From: Engelhardtia mirabilis
GTDB taxonomy: Bacteria > Planctomycetota > UBA1135 > GCA-002686595
Direction: 5' to 3'
NCBI RefSeq assembly: GCF_007748095.1
Contig: NZ_CP036287.1
Coordinates: 2,852,001 to 2,916,000, forward strand
Length of the DNA: 64,000 nucleotides
The translations under genes were made by a program, and so were the position numbers. The notes beneath the pieces were generated by a model. That model was given only the letters and a program-made list of their open reading frames with translations. It did no database searches and was not told where the DNA came from. The stretch's first letter is position 1, and each line of letters begins with the position of its first letter. Below are positions 27,426-36,500 of this stretch, in pieces.

Positions 27426-28124
27426 ATGAAGCTCTCCATCGTCATCCCGGTCTACAACGAGGAAACGACCCTCGAGGAGATCGTGGAGCGCGTCCAGCAG
27501 GCGCCCTACGAGAAGGAACTGATCCTCGTCGACGACTGCTCGAAGGACTCGACGCCCGAGATCATGGCGAAGCTCGAGCAGCAGTACGACAACGTGCGCT
27601 GCTTCCGGCACGAGGTCAACAAGGGCAAGGGCGGCGCCCTGGCCACGGGCTTCAGCAAGGTCTCGGGCGACGTGGTCCTGATCCAGGACGCGGACCTCGA
27701 GTACGACCCGGCCGACTACCCCGTGCTCTTGCGCCCGATCGAGGAGGCCGGCGCCGACGTTGTCTACGGCAGCCGCTTCCTGGGTGGCCCCTACGTGCGC
27801 GTGCACCTGTTCTACCACTACCTCGGGAACCGCTTCCTGACGTTGATGTCGAACTGCTTCACCAACCTCAACCTGACCGACATGGAGACCTGCTACAAGG
27901 TCTTCCGGCGCGAGGTGGCGGACAAGATCGACATCCAGTCGAGCACCTTCGCGGTGGAGCCCGAGATCACCGCCAAGGTCGCGCGCCTGCGCTGCCGGAT
28001 CTACGAGGTCCCGATCAGCTACGCCGGCCGCGACTACTCCGAGGGCAAGAAGATCGGGCCCAAGGACGCGGTCATCGCCCTGTGGGCCATCGTGCGCTGG
28101 AGCCCGCTGTTCTTCAGGGGCTGA
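27426..28124 (+). CDS. Family 2 glycosyltransferase, dolichol-phosphate mannosyltransferase-like
   Basis: A 232-residue soluble GT2 enzyme of the DPM1/polyprenyl-phosphate type. The start at ATG 27426 leads straight into MKLSIVIPVYNEETTLEEIV. Motifs are ILVDDCSKDSTPEIM, NKGKGGALATGF, LIQDADLEYDPADY (the metal-binding D-x-D), VYGSRFLGG and DMETCYKVFRRE. Such enzymes load a sugar onto a lipid carrier for use by membrane glycosyltransferases; the GT39-like gene at 47.2 kb is one possible user, which is inference. It lacks the C-terminal membrane helices found in some relatives. It is the last gene of the glycosyltransferase run, and two hairpins follow. Confidence 0.87.
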   Translation: MKLSIVIPVYNEETTLEEIVERVQQAPYEKELILVDDCSKDSTPEIMAKLEQQYDNVRCFRHEVNKGKGGALATGFSKVSGDVVLIQDADLEYDPADYPVLLRPIEEAGADVVYGSRFLGGPYVRVHLFYHYLGNRFLTLMSNCFTNLNLTDMETCYKVFRREVADKIDIQSSTFAVEPEITAKVARLRCRIYEVPISYAGRDYSEGKKIGPKDAVIALWAIVRWSPLFFRG

Positions 28125-28150
28125 GCTCCCGAAGGGGTGATGCCGAGCGC

Positions 28151-28226
28151 GACCGAGTCCCGGTGGACTCGGTCCGGCCGCCGCGATCCCCGGCCCCGCC
28201 GATGCCTGCGCATCGGCGGGGCCGGG
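28151..28226. terminator. Two tandem hairpins between convergent genes
   Basis: GACCGAGTCC/GGACTCGGTC (28151-28160 with 28165-28174) forms a perfect 10-bp stem with a CGGT loop. A 17-bp perfect stem follows (28189-28205 with 28210-28226) with a CTGC loop. They lie between the end of the GT2 gene and the end of the FG-GAP gene on the other strand, so each is placed to act as a bidirectional terminator. Neither has a T-tract. Confidence 0.75.
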
Positions 28227-28253
28227 CGTCGATCGCCGCGCGCCCCGAGGTCC

Positions 28254-29486
28254 TCAGGACTCGCTCGGCGGGAGCTGGCGCAGGAACCAGACGAAGCCGG
28301 TGCCGTCCTCGTGGAGGATCTCTCCGCGGGCGTCCCAGAGGGCTTGGTAGTCGGCCGTGAGCTCGTCGGTCCACTCGGACCCGGCCGCCTGGAAGCGCTC
28401 CATGAACTCTGCCTCGCGCAGGTCCCAGGCGTCGAGCCGCTCGCGGGCGGCGGCCTCGTCGAGGCCCTCGCCCGGCGTGGTGACCTGCGCGCAGTCGCCG
28501 ACGAGCAGGTCGAAGCGGCCGTCGCCGTCGACGTCGTCGACCCACACCCGCAGGGAGCCCTGGGGACCGTCGATGTGCCCCTCGCCGAAGACGATCTGGC
28601 CGGACATGACCGCGCGGCTCACCGGGACGTCGAACAGCTCGACGGGCTCGGCGAAGTCCGCCGGCCCCGCGCCGGTGTGCTCGAAGAGGTCGATGCCGCG
28701 CACCGATCCGCTGACCAGGTCCAAGTCGCCGTCCCCGTCCCAGTCGAAGAAGACCGGGTCGCTGTGGTGCTCCACGACCAAGGGCTCGCCCCCGCGGGTC
28801 AGTTGTACCGAGTCCGGGGCGAAGGCTCCGTTCCCCGCGCCGCGGAACAGGTGGAAGGTGCCCTCGAAGTTGCCGGAGACGATGTCCAGGTGCCCGTCGC
28901 CGTCGAAGTCGACCGCGGTGGGGCGGGTGCAGATCTTGCCGATGGACTCGTCCACGCCGCTGATGATGAGCGGCTCGCCGTCGGTCCCGAGCAGGGTCTC
29001 GGGCTCACCGAAGCCGCCGCCCTCGAGCCCGGGCAGGACCCAGAAGAGGCCGGCCATGTCCTCCTCCATCCGAGAGTAGGAGCCCGAGAGCAGGTCGATG
29101 CGTCCGTCGCCGTTGACATCCACGAACTGTGGAGTCGAGGAAGTGCATCACCAGACGCCGGGCACCTCGACCACGTCGCCCGCCGCGCGCAGCCAATCGC
29201 CGGCGCCGAACCGCCCCTGGCCGAGGCCCGGATAGACCATCATCTTCCCGCCCTTGAACTGCCCGACGACCAGGTCTGCGTGGCCGTCGCCGTCCAGGTC
29301 GTGGAGGGCCGGCGCGGCGTAGCCGGGCGCCTCGGTGCGGATCACCGCCCCGGCGGCCTGCAGGCGCACCGGCGGGGCGAACTGGACGGACTTCGCCGAT
29401 CGGTTCGGCTGGGCGGCTCGAATCGGGGCGACCCCGGCCGCGTCGGGCCCTTGGGCCAGGGCGGCGGCCAACATCACGATCAACAT
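28254..29486 (-). CDS. Exported FG-GAP/VCBS protein, probable selenoprotein (in-frame TGA at 29148-29150)
   Basis: Read through one TGA, this frame gives 410 residues. The ATG at 29486 has GAGG upstream and opens a signal peptide (MLIVMLAAALAQ). Five Ca-binding FG-GAP-like motifs follow (DLDGDGHADL, DVNGDGRIDL, DFDGDGHLDI, DWDGDGDLDL, DVDGDGRFDL), one before and four after the TGA. Codon 113 is TGA in the context PGVW-TGA-CTSSTPQFVD, followed at once by Cys. The frame is otherwise free of stops and ends with a normal TGA. The upstream neighbour at 29547-30821 is a paralogue, by eye about half identical, with TGA at the same place. A hairpin 11 nt after the TGA resembles a bacterial SECIS. I read codon 113 as selenocysteine; two separate proteins or a pseudogene are much less likely. 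The function of the Sec-Cys pair is unknown, perhaps redox or metal binding outside the cell. Confidence 0.8.
29115..29150 (-). promoter_or_regulatory. UGA codon and SECIS-like hairpin, first FG-GAP gene
   Basis: On the minus strand, 11 nt after the UGA (29150-29148) comes GAC-U-CCAC-AGUUC-GUGG-AU-GUC (29136-29115). This folds into a 3-bp plus 4-bp stem with a U bulge and a 5-nt apical loop AGUUC. Known bacterial SECIS elements need a G in the first two loop bases and often a bulged U; both are present. The loop starts 19 nt from the UGA, inside the usual window. Confidence 0.6.
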
Positions 29487-29546
29487 GCTTGCCTCACTTC
29501 GGAATCAGAGGGTCGAGGGTCGTTCCGGGCCAGTCGGCGCCGGTGG

Positions 29547-30821
29547 TCAGTGGGGTCCGCCCGCGTCGGGGCCCGGGGACGCGGGGGCTCGGCGAGTGGG
29601 CTGCGCGGGGCGCTGCAGGTACATCCAGACGAACCCGGCGCCGCTTCCTTCCACGATCTCCGCGCGCTCCGCCCACAGGGCGTCCCAGGCCGCCTGGAAT
29701 GCCTCCTGGGTCAGCTCCGGCGTCACGGTGCGCCGCTGGAGCGCCTGGCTGCGGGCGTTCCATTGGGCGAGCCGGGTCGCGGCCGTGGCCTCGTCCAGGC
29801 CTTCGGCCGGGTAGGTCACCGTCGCCTTGTCGCCGACCAGGAGGTCCACCAGGCCGTCCCCGTCGAGGTCGCCCGCCCACACGCGCAGGTTCTGCTCGGG
29901 GGCGCGGAGGTGGGCGTCGCCGAAGCGCGGTGGGTCGGGGGAGTGCTCGGGCAGGACCCCCTCGACCAGGGTGCGGGGCTGGCCGAAGACCGGAGCGTGG
30001 ACGTCGCCCTCGTTCAGGAACAGGTAGACGCCCCGCGAGGAGCCGCTGACCAGGTCCTGGTCGCCGTCGCCGTCCCAATCGATGAAGAACGGGTCGCTCT
30101 TGGACGAGACCGCCACGCGGGATCCACCAGTCCGGCGCAGCTCGTGGCTGCGCGGCGAGAAGCGGCCAGGACCCTCGCCGGCGAAGACGTGGAACGTCCC
30201 GGCGGAGTTGCCGCTGACAATGTCCGGCCAGCCGTCGCCGTTCAGGTCGACGGCGGTGGGCCGGGTGCAGCTTCGCTCCGAGCTGGTGGCGTCGGGGGAG
30301 CCGATCACGAGCGGCTGGCCGTCGGACCCCTCGAGCACCTCGGGGGCGCGGAAGCCGCCACCCTCGACCCCGGCCATGACCCAGAACAGGCCGAAGCGGT
30401 GGTCGCCCTCGCGCTGTCGGAAGGAGCCCGAGAGCAGGTCGACCAGCCCGTCACCGTTGACGTCCACGAACTGTGGAGTCGCGCTGGTGCATCACCAGAC
30501 CCCGGGCACCTGGGCGATCTCCCCGCCGGCCATGAGCCACTCACCCTCGGCGAAGCGGCCCTCGGCCAGGGCCGGGTAGACCTTGATCCGTCCATCCTTG
30601 AAATGTCCGACCACCAGGTCGCGCAGACCGTCGCCGGTCAGATCGAAGAGGGTCGGCGTGGCGTAGCCGGGCGGGGGAGTGCGTACCGGCTGGCCCGCGG
30701 CGACGAGGCGACGGGGAGCGCTGAAGTTGATCCGCTCGAGCGGTGGACGCTCGGCCTGGGCCGGCGCGCGCGGCGACTCGACCAGTTGGCCCGTGGCAAC
30801 CGACAGCAACAGGGTCAGCAT
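29547..30821 (-). CDS. Exported FG-GAP/VCBS protein, probable selenoprotein (in-frame TGA at 30492-30494)
   Basis: Read through one TGA this gene encodes 424 residues. It starts at ATG 30821 with a signal peptide (MLTLLLSVATGQ). The FG-GAP motifs are DLTGDGLRDL, then the TGA region, DVNGDGLVDL, DLNGDGWPDI, DWDGDGDQDL and DLDGDGLVDL. Codon 110 is TGA within PGVW-TGA-CTSATPQFVD. A second conserved Cys occurs in SCTRPTAVDLNGDG, which has the same C-T-x-x-T spacing before its repeat, so the Cys after the TGA belongs to the repeat pattern and the Sec is added in front of it. The final 25 residues are Pro/Ala-rich. It lies 60 bp upstream of its paralogue in the same direction, probably one transcript. 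Evidence for Sec is the same as for the paralogue and gains weight because the sites agree. Confidence 0.8.
30459..30494 (-). promoter_or_regulatory. UGA codon and SECIS-like hairpin, second FG-GAP gene
   Basis: The UGA at 30494-30492 is followed, 11 nt later, by GAC-U-CCAC-AGUUC-GUGG-AC-GUC (30480-30459), the same fold, bulged U and AGUUC loop as in the paralogue. Here CCAGC just before and GCUGG just after could add a lower stem. The hairpin overlaps codons for the conserved TPQFVDV, so protein constraint may explain part of the similarity. Confidence 0.6.
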
Positions 30822-31255
30822 GGGAGGCTCCTCGGCTCGACGTTCGAAGGGGCGCCGGGCGAGTCGCCGGCGGTCGGGCGATCCTACCAGCGGCCCCGGC
30901 CGGACTCGGTATCGGCCCGGTCACGGGAGTGGCGCTTCCGCGCAGGTGTCCTGGGCTCGCTCGGCGTTCCGATCGAGCGGTGCCGGCCGGCGCGTCGGAT
31001 CCGCCGCCAGCCGACTGGAAAATCCTCTGACCAAGCGTGAACCGGCCGGGGTGAACTCCGTTCCCGGGCCCCACGCAGCGACTCCGTTGGGAACGACGGG
31101 ACCGTGGCGGCTTCGGGCTGATCGGCTACCTCGACCGGACCATCGTTCGGGGTTGGTCGACCTCGGCACCTCCCCCCGTACCGGCGCTCAAGCGCCCTCC
31201 CCAAGCGCCGGCGCGCGGGCCAGGCCCGCGTCGAGCCGTCCATCGAGGAACACCA
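30822..31255. promoter_or_regulatory. Divergent leader region with overlapping hairpins before the haem receptor gene
   Basis: This 434-bp gap holds promoters for the FG-GAP pair and the receptor operon. Near the receptor start, CCGGCGCT (31181-31188) can pair either with AGCGCC (31191-31196) or with AGCGCCGG (31204-31211). CGCGGGCC-A-GGCCCGCG (31214-31230) makes a further stem just before the GAGGA ribosome site (31245-31249). Such alternatives could control translation, but GC-rich sequence gives many chance stems. I see no clear metal-regulator box. Confidence 0.35.
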
Positions 31256-33535
31256 TTGCGCGGTCTGACTTCGCCCCTTCGTGTCTGCATCCTCACCGGC
31301 TCGCTCTTGGTTGGGTGCGAGGCCCTGGCCTTCGCGTCGCACCAAGTGTCCGGCTCGGCCGACCCCGGAGCCGACCCGGGAGTGGTCGCTCGCCCGGCCA
31401 CCGATTCGGCCGAAGTAGCAGGCGCAGGGGTCGTTGGCCGCGATGGGCGGCAGGCAGCCACTCCCGGAACCGACGCCTCCGAAACCGTGGTCACCGCCAC
31501 GCGGCACCCCGAGCGGCCGTTCGACATTCCGCTCGCGGTGACCGTCGTCCCGCGCGAGGAGTTGCGCGAGCAGAGCGCGCGCACCGCCGCCGAGGCCCTG
31601 CGGCGCAAGCCGGGGATCTGGGTCCAGAAGACCGGCCACCTGGGTGGCGCACCGATCCTGCGCGGATTCATGGGAAACCGTGTCACCTACCTCTTCGACG
31701 GCATCCGGCGCAACACGGCCGGGCTCTTCGCGGGTCCCAACTCGTACCTGCAGAACATCGACGCCCTCGATATCGATCGGATCGAGGTCGTGCGCGGCCC
31801 GGGTTCGGTGCTCTACGGCTCCGACGCCATCGGCGGGGTGATCAACGTGATCAGCAACGAGGTTCCCCGCTTCGCACCCGAGCCGAGCCTCGGCGGCAAC
31901 CTCTACACCCGCTACGGGAGCGCCGACCAGGAGTGGTCGAGCCGGGTCGAGAGCTACTACTCGGACGGCGACGTCTTCGCGCACATCGGCGGCACCTCCC
32001 GCGAGATCGGTGACGTCGAGGGCGGACAGGGCGTCGGGGTCCAATCCCCGAGTGGCTGGCGCGAGCGCGACCTGGACGCACAACTCGACCTGCGTATCGA
32101 CGCCAAGTCGTCGGTCGAGCTGTTCCTGCAGTCCTTCTCGCGGCCCAGGGGTTATCGCTATGACCGCCCGAACTGGGTCCAGTCGAACGACCGGGACCTG
32201 TACGGCGCGCGCTACCGGGCCGAGGATCTGGGCGGCTTCGTGAGCGAGCTGGAGGTGACCGGCTACTTCCACGACCAGGAGGACTTCATCGACGAGAAGT
32301 TCTTCGACTCCGACTCCGACGAGGAGACCCTCGGTTTCGAGGTTCAGGCCACGTCCTACGTCGGCAGCGACGTGCGCCTGATCTACGGGCTGCACGTCCA
32401 TCGGGATCAGATCGAGAAGAGCAACCCCCAGGCGGGCACCGTCGATCCGGACGTCGAGTGGATCAACCCCGCCGCCTACGTCCTGTCCGAGTGGCAGGCG
32501 ACCGAGCGCCTGCGCCTCGACCTGGGTCTGCGTTGGGACAGCTTCACCCTCGACTCCAGCGCGCCCCAGTTGGGGCAGCTCGATCCGGTGCTGCAGACCG
32601 CCATCGGCAACGGGGCCCTGTCCCTGAACGACCTGGAGCTGAACGAGAGCGACCAGGCCGTCACCGGCGGGTTTGGCGCCGTCTATGCGCTGACCGATCA
32701 CACCAACCTGGTGGCCCACGTGGGGCGCGCTTTCCGCGCCCCCAACAAGAACGACCTGCTCAGCTTCGGGCAGTTCACCTTCGGCTTCAACGTGCCGGCC
32801 ACGAACCTCGAGCCGGAGTCGAGCTGGACCTACGAGCTGGGCGTGCGTACCGAGGACGAGGATTACTCGGCGGCTGCGACGGGCTTCTACACGGAAGTCG
32901 ACAACGCGATCGTGTCGGCCCCGGGCACCTTCGACGGCTCGACCTTCGTCGACGTGGACGGCAGCGGCTTCGAGGATCCCGGCGAGGCCGTCTACGTCAA
33001 GGGCAACTCCGACGGCACCGTGCGTGCGACTGGTGTTGAAGTCGAGGCCCGGCGCTGGTTGCCGCGGGACTGGAGTCGGGCGGTGGTCGACGAGGGCGAG
33101 TTCTCCTGCTATGGCAACTTCGCCTGGATCTACGGCGAGGACTCGGGCAGCGGCGAGCCCCTGGATCGGGCCTATCCGGCCAACGGACTGGTCGGCCTGC
33201 GCCTGGACGAGACGCGCGAGGCGAGCGAGAGCCGCTGGTGGCTGGAAGCGGAGCTCTGGCTGGTGCGGAAGTTCGACCGCATCCCCAGCAACCGCAAGAC
33301 CAGCGATCCGGCCTTCTTCGTCGATCCCCAGGACCCCTCGTCGGGGCTGATCGGCGGCGACGGTTCCCTGCCCGGCTTCGGGGTGGTCAACCTGCGCGGC
33401 GGACGGCGACTCGGCAAGCACTCGACCCTTTACGTCGGCGTGGAGAACGTCGGCGACAAGGCCTATCGAGTGAAGGACTCGCGCATCGACGCCCCGGGCA
33501 TCAACTTCGTCCTCGGCATCAGCGCGAGCTTCTGA
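31256..33535 (+). CDS. TonB-dependent outer-membrane receptor, haem-type (HmuR-like)
   Basis: A 759-residue outer-membrane receptor. It starts at TTG 31256 with GAGGA six bases upstream, then has a signal sequence (RVCILTGSLLVGCEALAFA). A TonB box-like ETVVTATRH precedes the plug (VTVVPREELREQSARTAAEAL to IEVVRGPGSVLYGSDAIGGVINVIS). The barrel follows and ends in the aromatic FVLGISASF. GRAFRAPNKND and later ATNLEPESSWTYELG match the FRAP and NPNL-type boxes of haem and haemoglobin receptors. The next gene is a CobN/HmuS-like chelatase, then ExbB-, DUF2149- and TonB-type genes, which supports uptake of haem or a similar tetrapyrrole. Cobalamin is the main alternative. Confidence 0.85.
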   Translation: MRGLTSPLRVCILTGSLLVGCEALAFASHQVSGSADPGADPGVVARPATDSAEVAGAGVVGRDGRQAATPGTDASETVVTATRHPERPFDIPLAVTVVPREELREQSARTAAEALRRKPGIWVQKTGHLGGAPILRGFMGNRVTYLFDGIRRNTAGLFAGPNSYLQNIDALDIDRIEVVRGPGSVLYGSDAIGGVINVISNEVPRFAPEPSLGGNLYTRYGSADQEWSSRVESYYSDGDVFAHIGGTSREIGDVEGGQGVGVQSPSGWRERDLDAQLDLRIDAKSSVELFLQSFSRPRGYRYDRPNWVQSNDRDLYGARYRAEDLGGFVSELEVTGYFHDQEDFIDEKFFDSDSDEETLGFEVQATSYVGSDVRLIYGLHVHRDQIEKSNPQAGTVDPDVEWINPAAYVLSEWQATERLRLDLGLRWDSFTLDSSAPQLGQLDPVLQTAIGNGALSLNDLELNESDQAVTGGFGAVYALTDHTNLVAHVGRAFRAPNKNDLLSFGQFTFGFNVPATNLEPESSWTYELGVRTEDEDYSAAATGFYTEVDNAIVSAPGTFDGSTFVDVDGSGFEDPGEAVYVKGNSDGTVRATGVEVEARRWLPRDWSRAVVDEGEFSCYGNFAWIYGEDSGSGEPLDRAYPANGLVGLRLDETREASESRWWLEAELWLVRKFDRIPSNRKTSDPAFFVDPQDPSSGLIGGDGSLPGFGVVNLRGGRRLGKHSTLYVGVENVGDKAYRVKDSRIDAPGINFVLGISASF

Positions 33536-33540
33536 GCGGT

Positions 33541-36500
33541 ATGCAGACCGTCGGAGGGATGGACTCGGGCATGGGCGGAGATCCTAAGGTTCGGGGCGAG
33601 TGCAGTGAGGCGGTGCGGCGGCGTCCGCCGCGGTACGGGCGGAGCTTCGTGGGACTTCTGGTCGCACTACTCGTGCTCGCGGGGGCGCCGCTCACCACTC
33701 GAGCTCAACAGGAGGGCCCGTCATCCGCCGCGGCGCCCATCGGCGACCTGCCCCGGCTCGGCTTGCTCGGACTGCACGGCGGGGCGATCGAGCCGATCGT
33801 CGCCGGGGCGCGGGGTCTGGGAGCCGAGGCGGTGGGCCTCGACGAGGACTTCCACTCGAGCGAGGCGCCGGATTGGTCCGATCTGGACGCCGTTCTGATT
33901 CAGCATCTGCGCGCCGAGGACGCCGTGCAATGCGCAGGCGCCATCCGCCGCGCCCGCGCCGCGAACCCCGACCTGGTGGTTCTCGCCATCAGTGGCGGCC
34001 TCGACAACGTACTGCCGGAGCTGACCGCGGACGGAACCGTGGTCACCGATCCGCGGGTAACCGCCCTGTACCGCGCGTCCGGTCCGGAGAATCTGCGCCG
34101 ACTGATCCTGTACGTCTTGGTGGCCCACCTCGGCCAGGCCGGGGAGGTCCTGCCGCCCAGGACCGAGAGCGGAGCGACTCTGTTCCACCCGGAGGTCGAC
34201 GAGGGCTTCGCCGGCGTGGCCGCCTACCTCGACTGGGCCTCTGAGCGCACGCCCGGCGCCGCCGACGCCCCCCGCGCGGCGATCGCCGTGCACCACATCC
34301 ACCGCCTGATCCAACAGCCGCGGGTGGTGGCCGCCCTGGTCGATGCACTCGAGACGCGCGGCATGACGGCCCTGGTGATCGAGGACGGTCAGCCGGCCTA
34401 CCGGGAGCAGATGCTGGAGTTCGCCCCCGACGTGGTGCTCCACATCTGCCACAGCCTGGCGGAACCGAGCCTGCGCTCCGAGCTCGGTGTGCCGCACCTG
34501 CACTCGATCTTCTTCCGCCTGCAGTCGATCGAGGAATGGAAGTCCAGCGACGAGGGGCTCGACGCCAGCACGGTCGCCTTCCAGATGACCTCCCAGGAGG
34601 TCTTGGGCGCTATCGAGCCCCAGGTCGGGGCGGGCACCCTGCGCGGGCGCAACAGTCCGGAGGACCTGACGCCTATCCCCGATCGGATCGACCACCTGGC
34701 CGACAGGGCCGTCGCCTGGGCGCACCTCGGTCGCAGCCCCAACGCGGACAAGCACGTCGCGATCGTCTACTACAACCGCGAGCTGGGGAAGGCCGACCTG
34801 ATGCGCGGCAGCGCGACGGGCATGTTCCTGAACGCGCCGCGCAGCTTGATGGCCGTTCTGCGACGCATGCAGGCGGAGGGCTACGCCACCGGACCGCTCC
34901 CGACCGACGAGGACGACCTGCTGGAGCGCATGGTCGACCACGGCCAGCAGATCGGCGCCTGGGCTCCGGACGAACTCGACCGCCTGGCGCGCAGCGGCCA
35001 GGCCGTGTTGATCCCGGCCGAGACCTATCGGGCCTGGTTCGAGGAGCGGGTGCCGCTGCACCGTCGCCGCGAGCTGATCGAGAAGTGGGGGGCGCCGCCG
35101 GGCCGCATCCAGGTCTGGAAGAACGACGAGGGCGCGGAGTTCATGGTCCTGCCGCGGGTCGAGCTGGGCCCGGGCGTGACCCTGCTGCCCCAGCCCCTGC
35201 GCGGCGAGGCCCACGATCCGTCCCTGGCCCACGATCGGCTGGTGCCGCCCTCGCACAACTACTTGGCGACCTACTTCTGGTTGCAGCAGGAGTACGGCGC
35301 CGACGCCCTGGTGCATTTCGGCACCCACGGCACGGAGTTCCTGCTCCCGGGCAAGTCGAACGGCCCCGCGGAGGACGACTGGACCGACCTGATCCTCGGC
35401 CGCGTGCCGAACATCAACCTGTGGGTGGTCAACAACCTGGGTGAGTCGACCCCGGCGCGCCGCCGCGCCTACGCGGTGCTGGTGGACCACATGGTGCCGC
35501 CCAGCGTGTCCGCGGGGATTGCGGACGAGCTGCTCTCCCTGCACGACGACATCGAGAAGTGGATGGCGCTCGAGCCGGGCGCGCTGCGCGAGGAGTTCCG
35601 CGCGACGATCACCGAACGCGCGCTGGCCGAACGCTTGGACCGCGACCTGGAGTTGGCGCAGGACGACGCGGGCCTTCTGACCGTGGATGCCATCGCCGCG
35701 GTCTCCGACTACCTGCACGAGGTGCAGAACGAGACCACGCCGATCAGCCTGCACACCCTGGGCGAGCCGCCCGCGCAGGAGGTGCTGGTGCCCTACCTGG
35801 TCACCTGCCTCGGCTCGCGCTTCCTCGACGACCTGGCACAGGCCATCGGCGTGCCGGCCCGCGGCGGCGCCACGGCGGGGGACTGGGACCAGCTCCAGCG
35901 CGGGCGCGCCGAGCGCCTGCTCGAGTTGCACCTGATGCGCGGCCTCGACGGCGAGTCCGCTCTGCACGCCATCGGAGGCGAGGCCGCCGCTGTCCGCTTG
36001 ACCGAGGGCGTGCGCAAGGGCCTCGAGCTGGCGGTGCGCCTGGCCGCGGGCCTGGCAGGAGCCGGCTCGGAGATCGACGGTCTGATGACCGCCCTGTCCG
36101 GCGGCTTCGTCGAGCCCGGGCCCGGCAACAGCCCCGACCGCAACCCGGGCGTGCTTCCGACCGGGCGCAACATGTACCTGCTCAACCCCGAGGAGATCCC
36201 CAGCCGTCCCTCGTGGGAGTTGGCTTGCGCGCTGATCGACCAATTCCTTGTGGCGCAGCTCGAGGACCAGGGCCACTACCCCGCCAAGGTCGGCTTCACC
36301 CTGAACTCCTTCGCGAGCTTCCAGGACTACGGGGTGATGGAGGCGCAGATCCTGTACCTGCTCGGGGTGCGGCCGGTGTGGGACTCCCGCAACCTGGTCA
36401 ACAGCCTGGAGCTGATCCCGAGCGAGGAGCTGGGCCGCCCGCGCATCGACGTGTTCATCTCTGCGCTCAGCTACTACCGCGACTTCCTGCCCAGTCGCAT

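Noticed and set aside
28254..30821. Reading the FG-GAP region as four separate genes (two short exported proteins and two longer ones starting at GTG)
   Set aside because: The longer parts would start with a bare repeat and no signal peptide or ribosome site, and the frame is kept across the TGA in both paralogues. Recoding explains all of this better.
30960..31140. Cobalamin riboswitch before the TonB-dependent receptor
   Set aside because: GGTGCC and GGTGAACTCC pieces recall the B12 element, but the conserved CCCGCCACTGT core and the upstream AAGGGAA are missing, and the operon looks like haem uptake.
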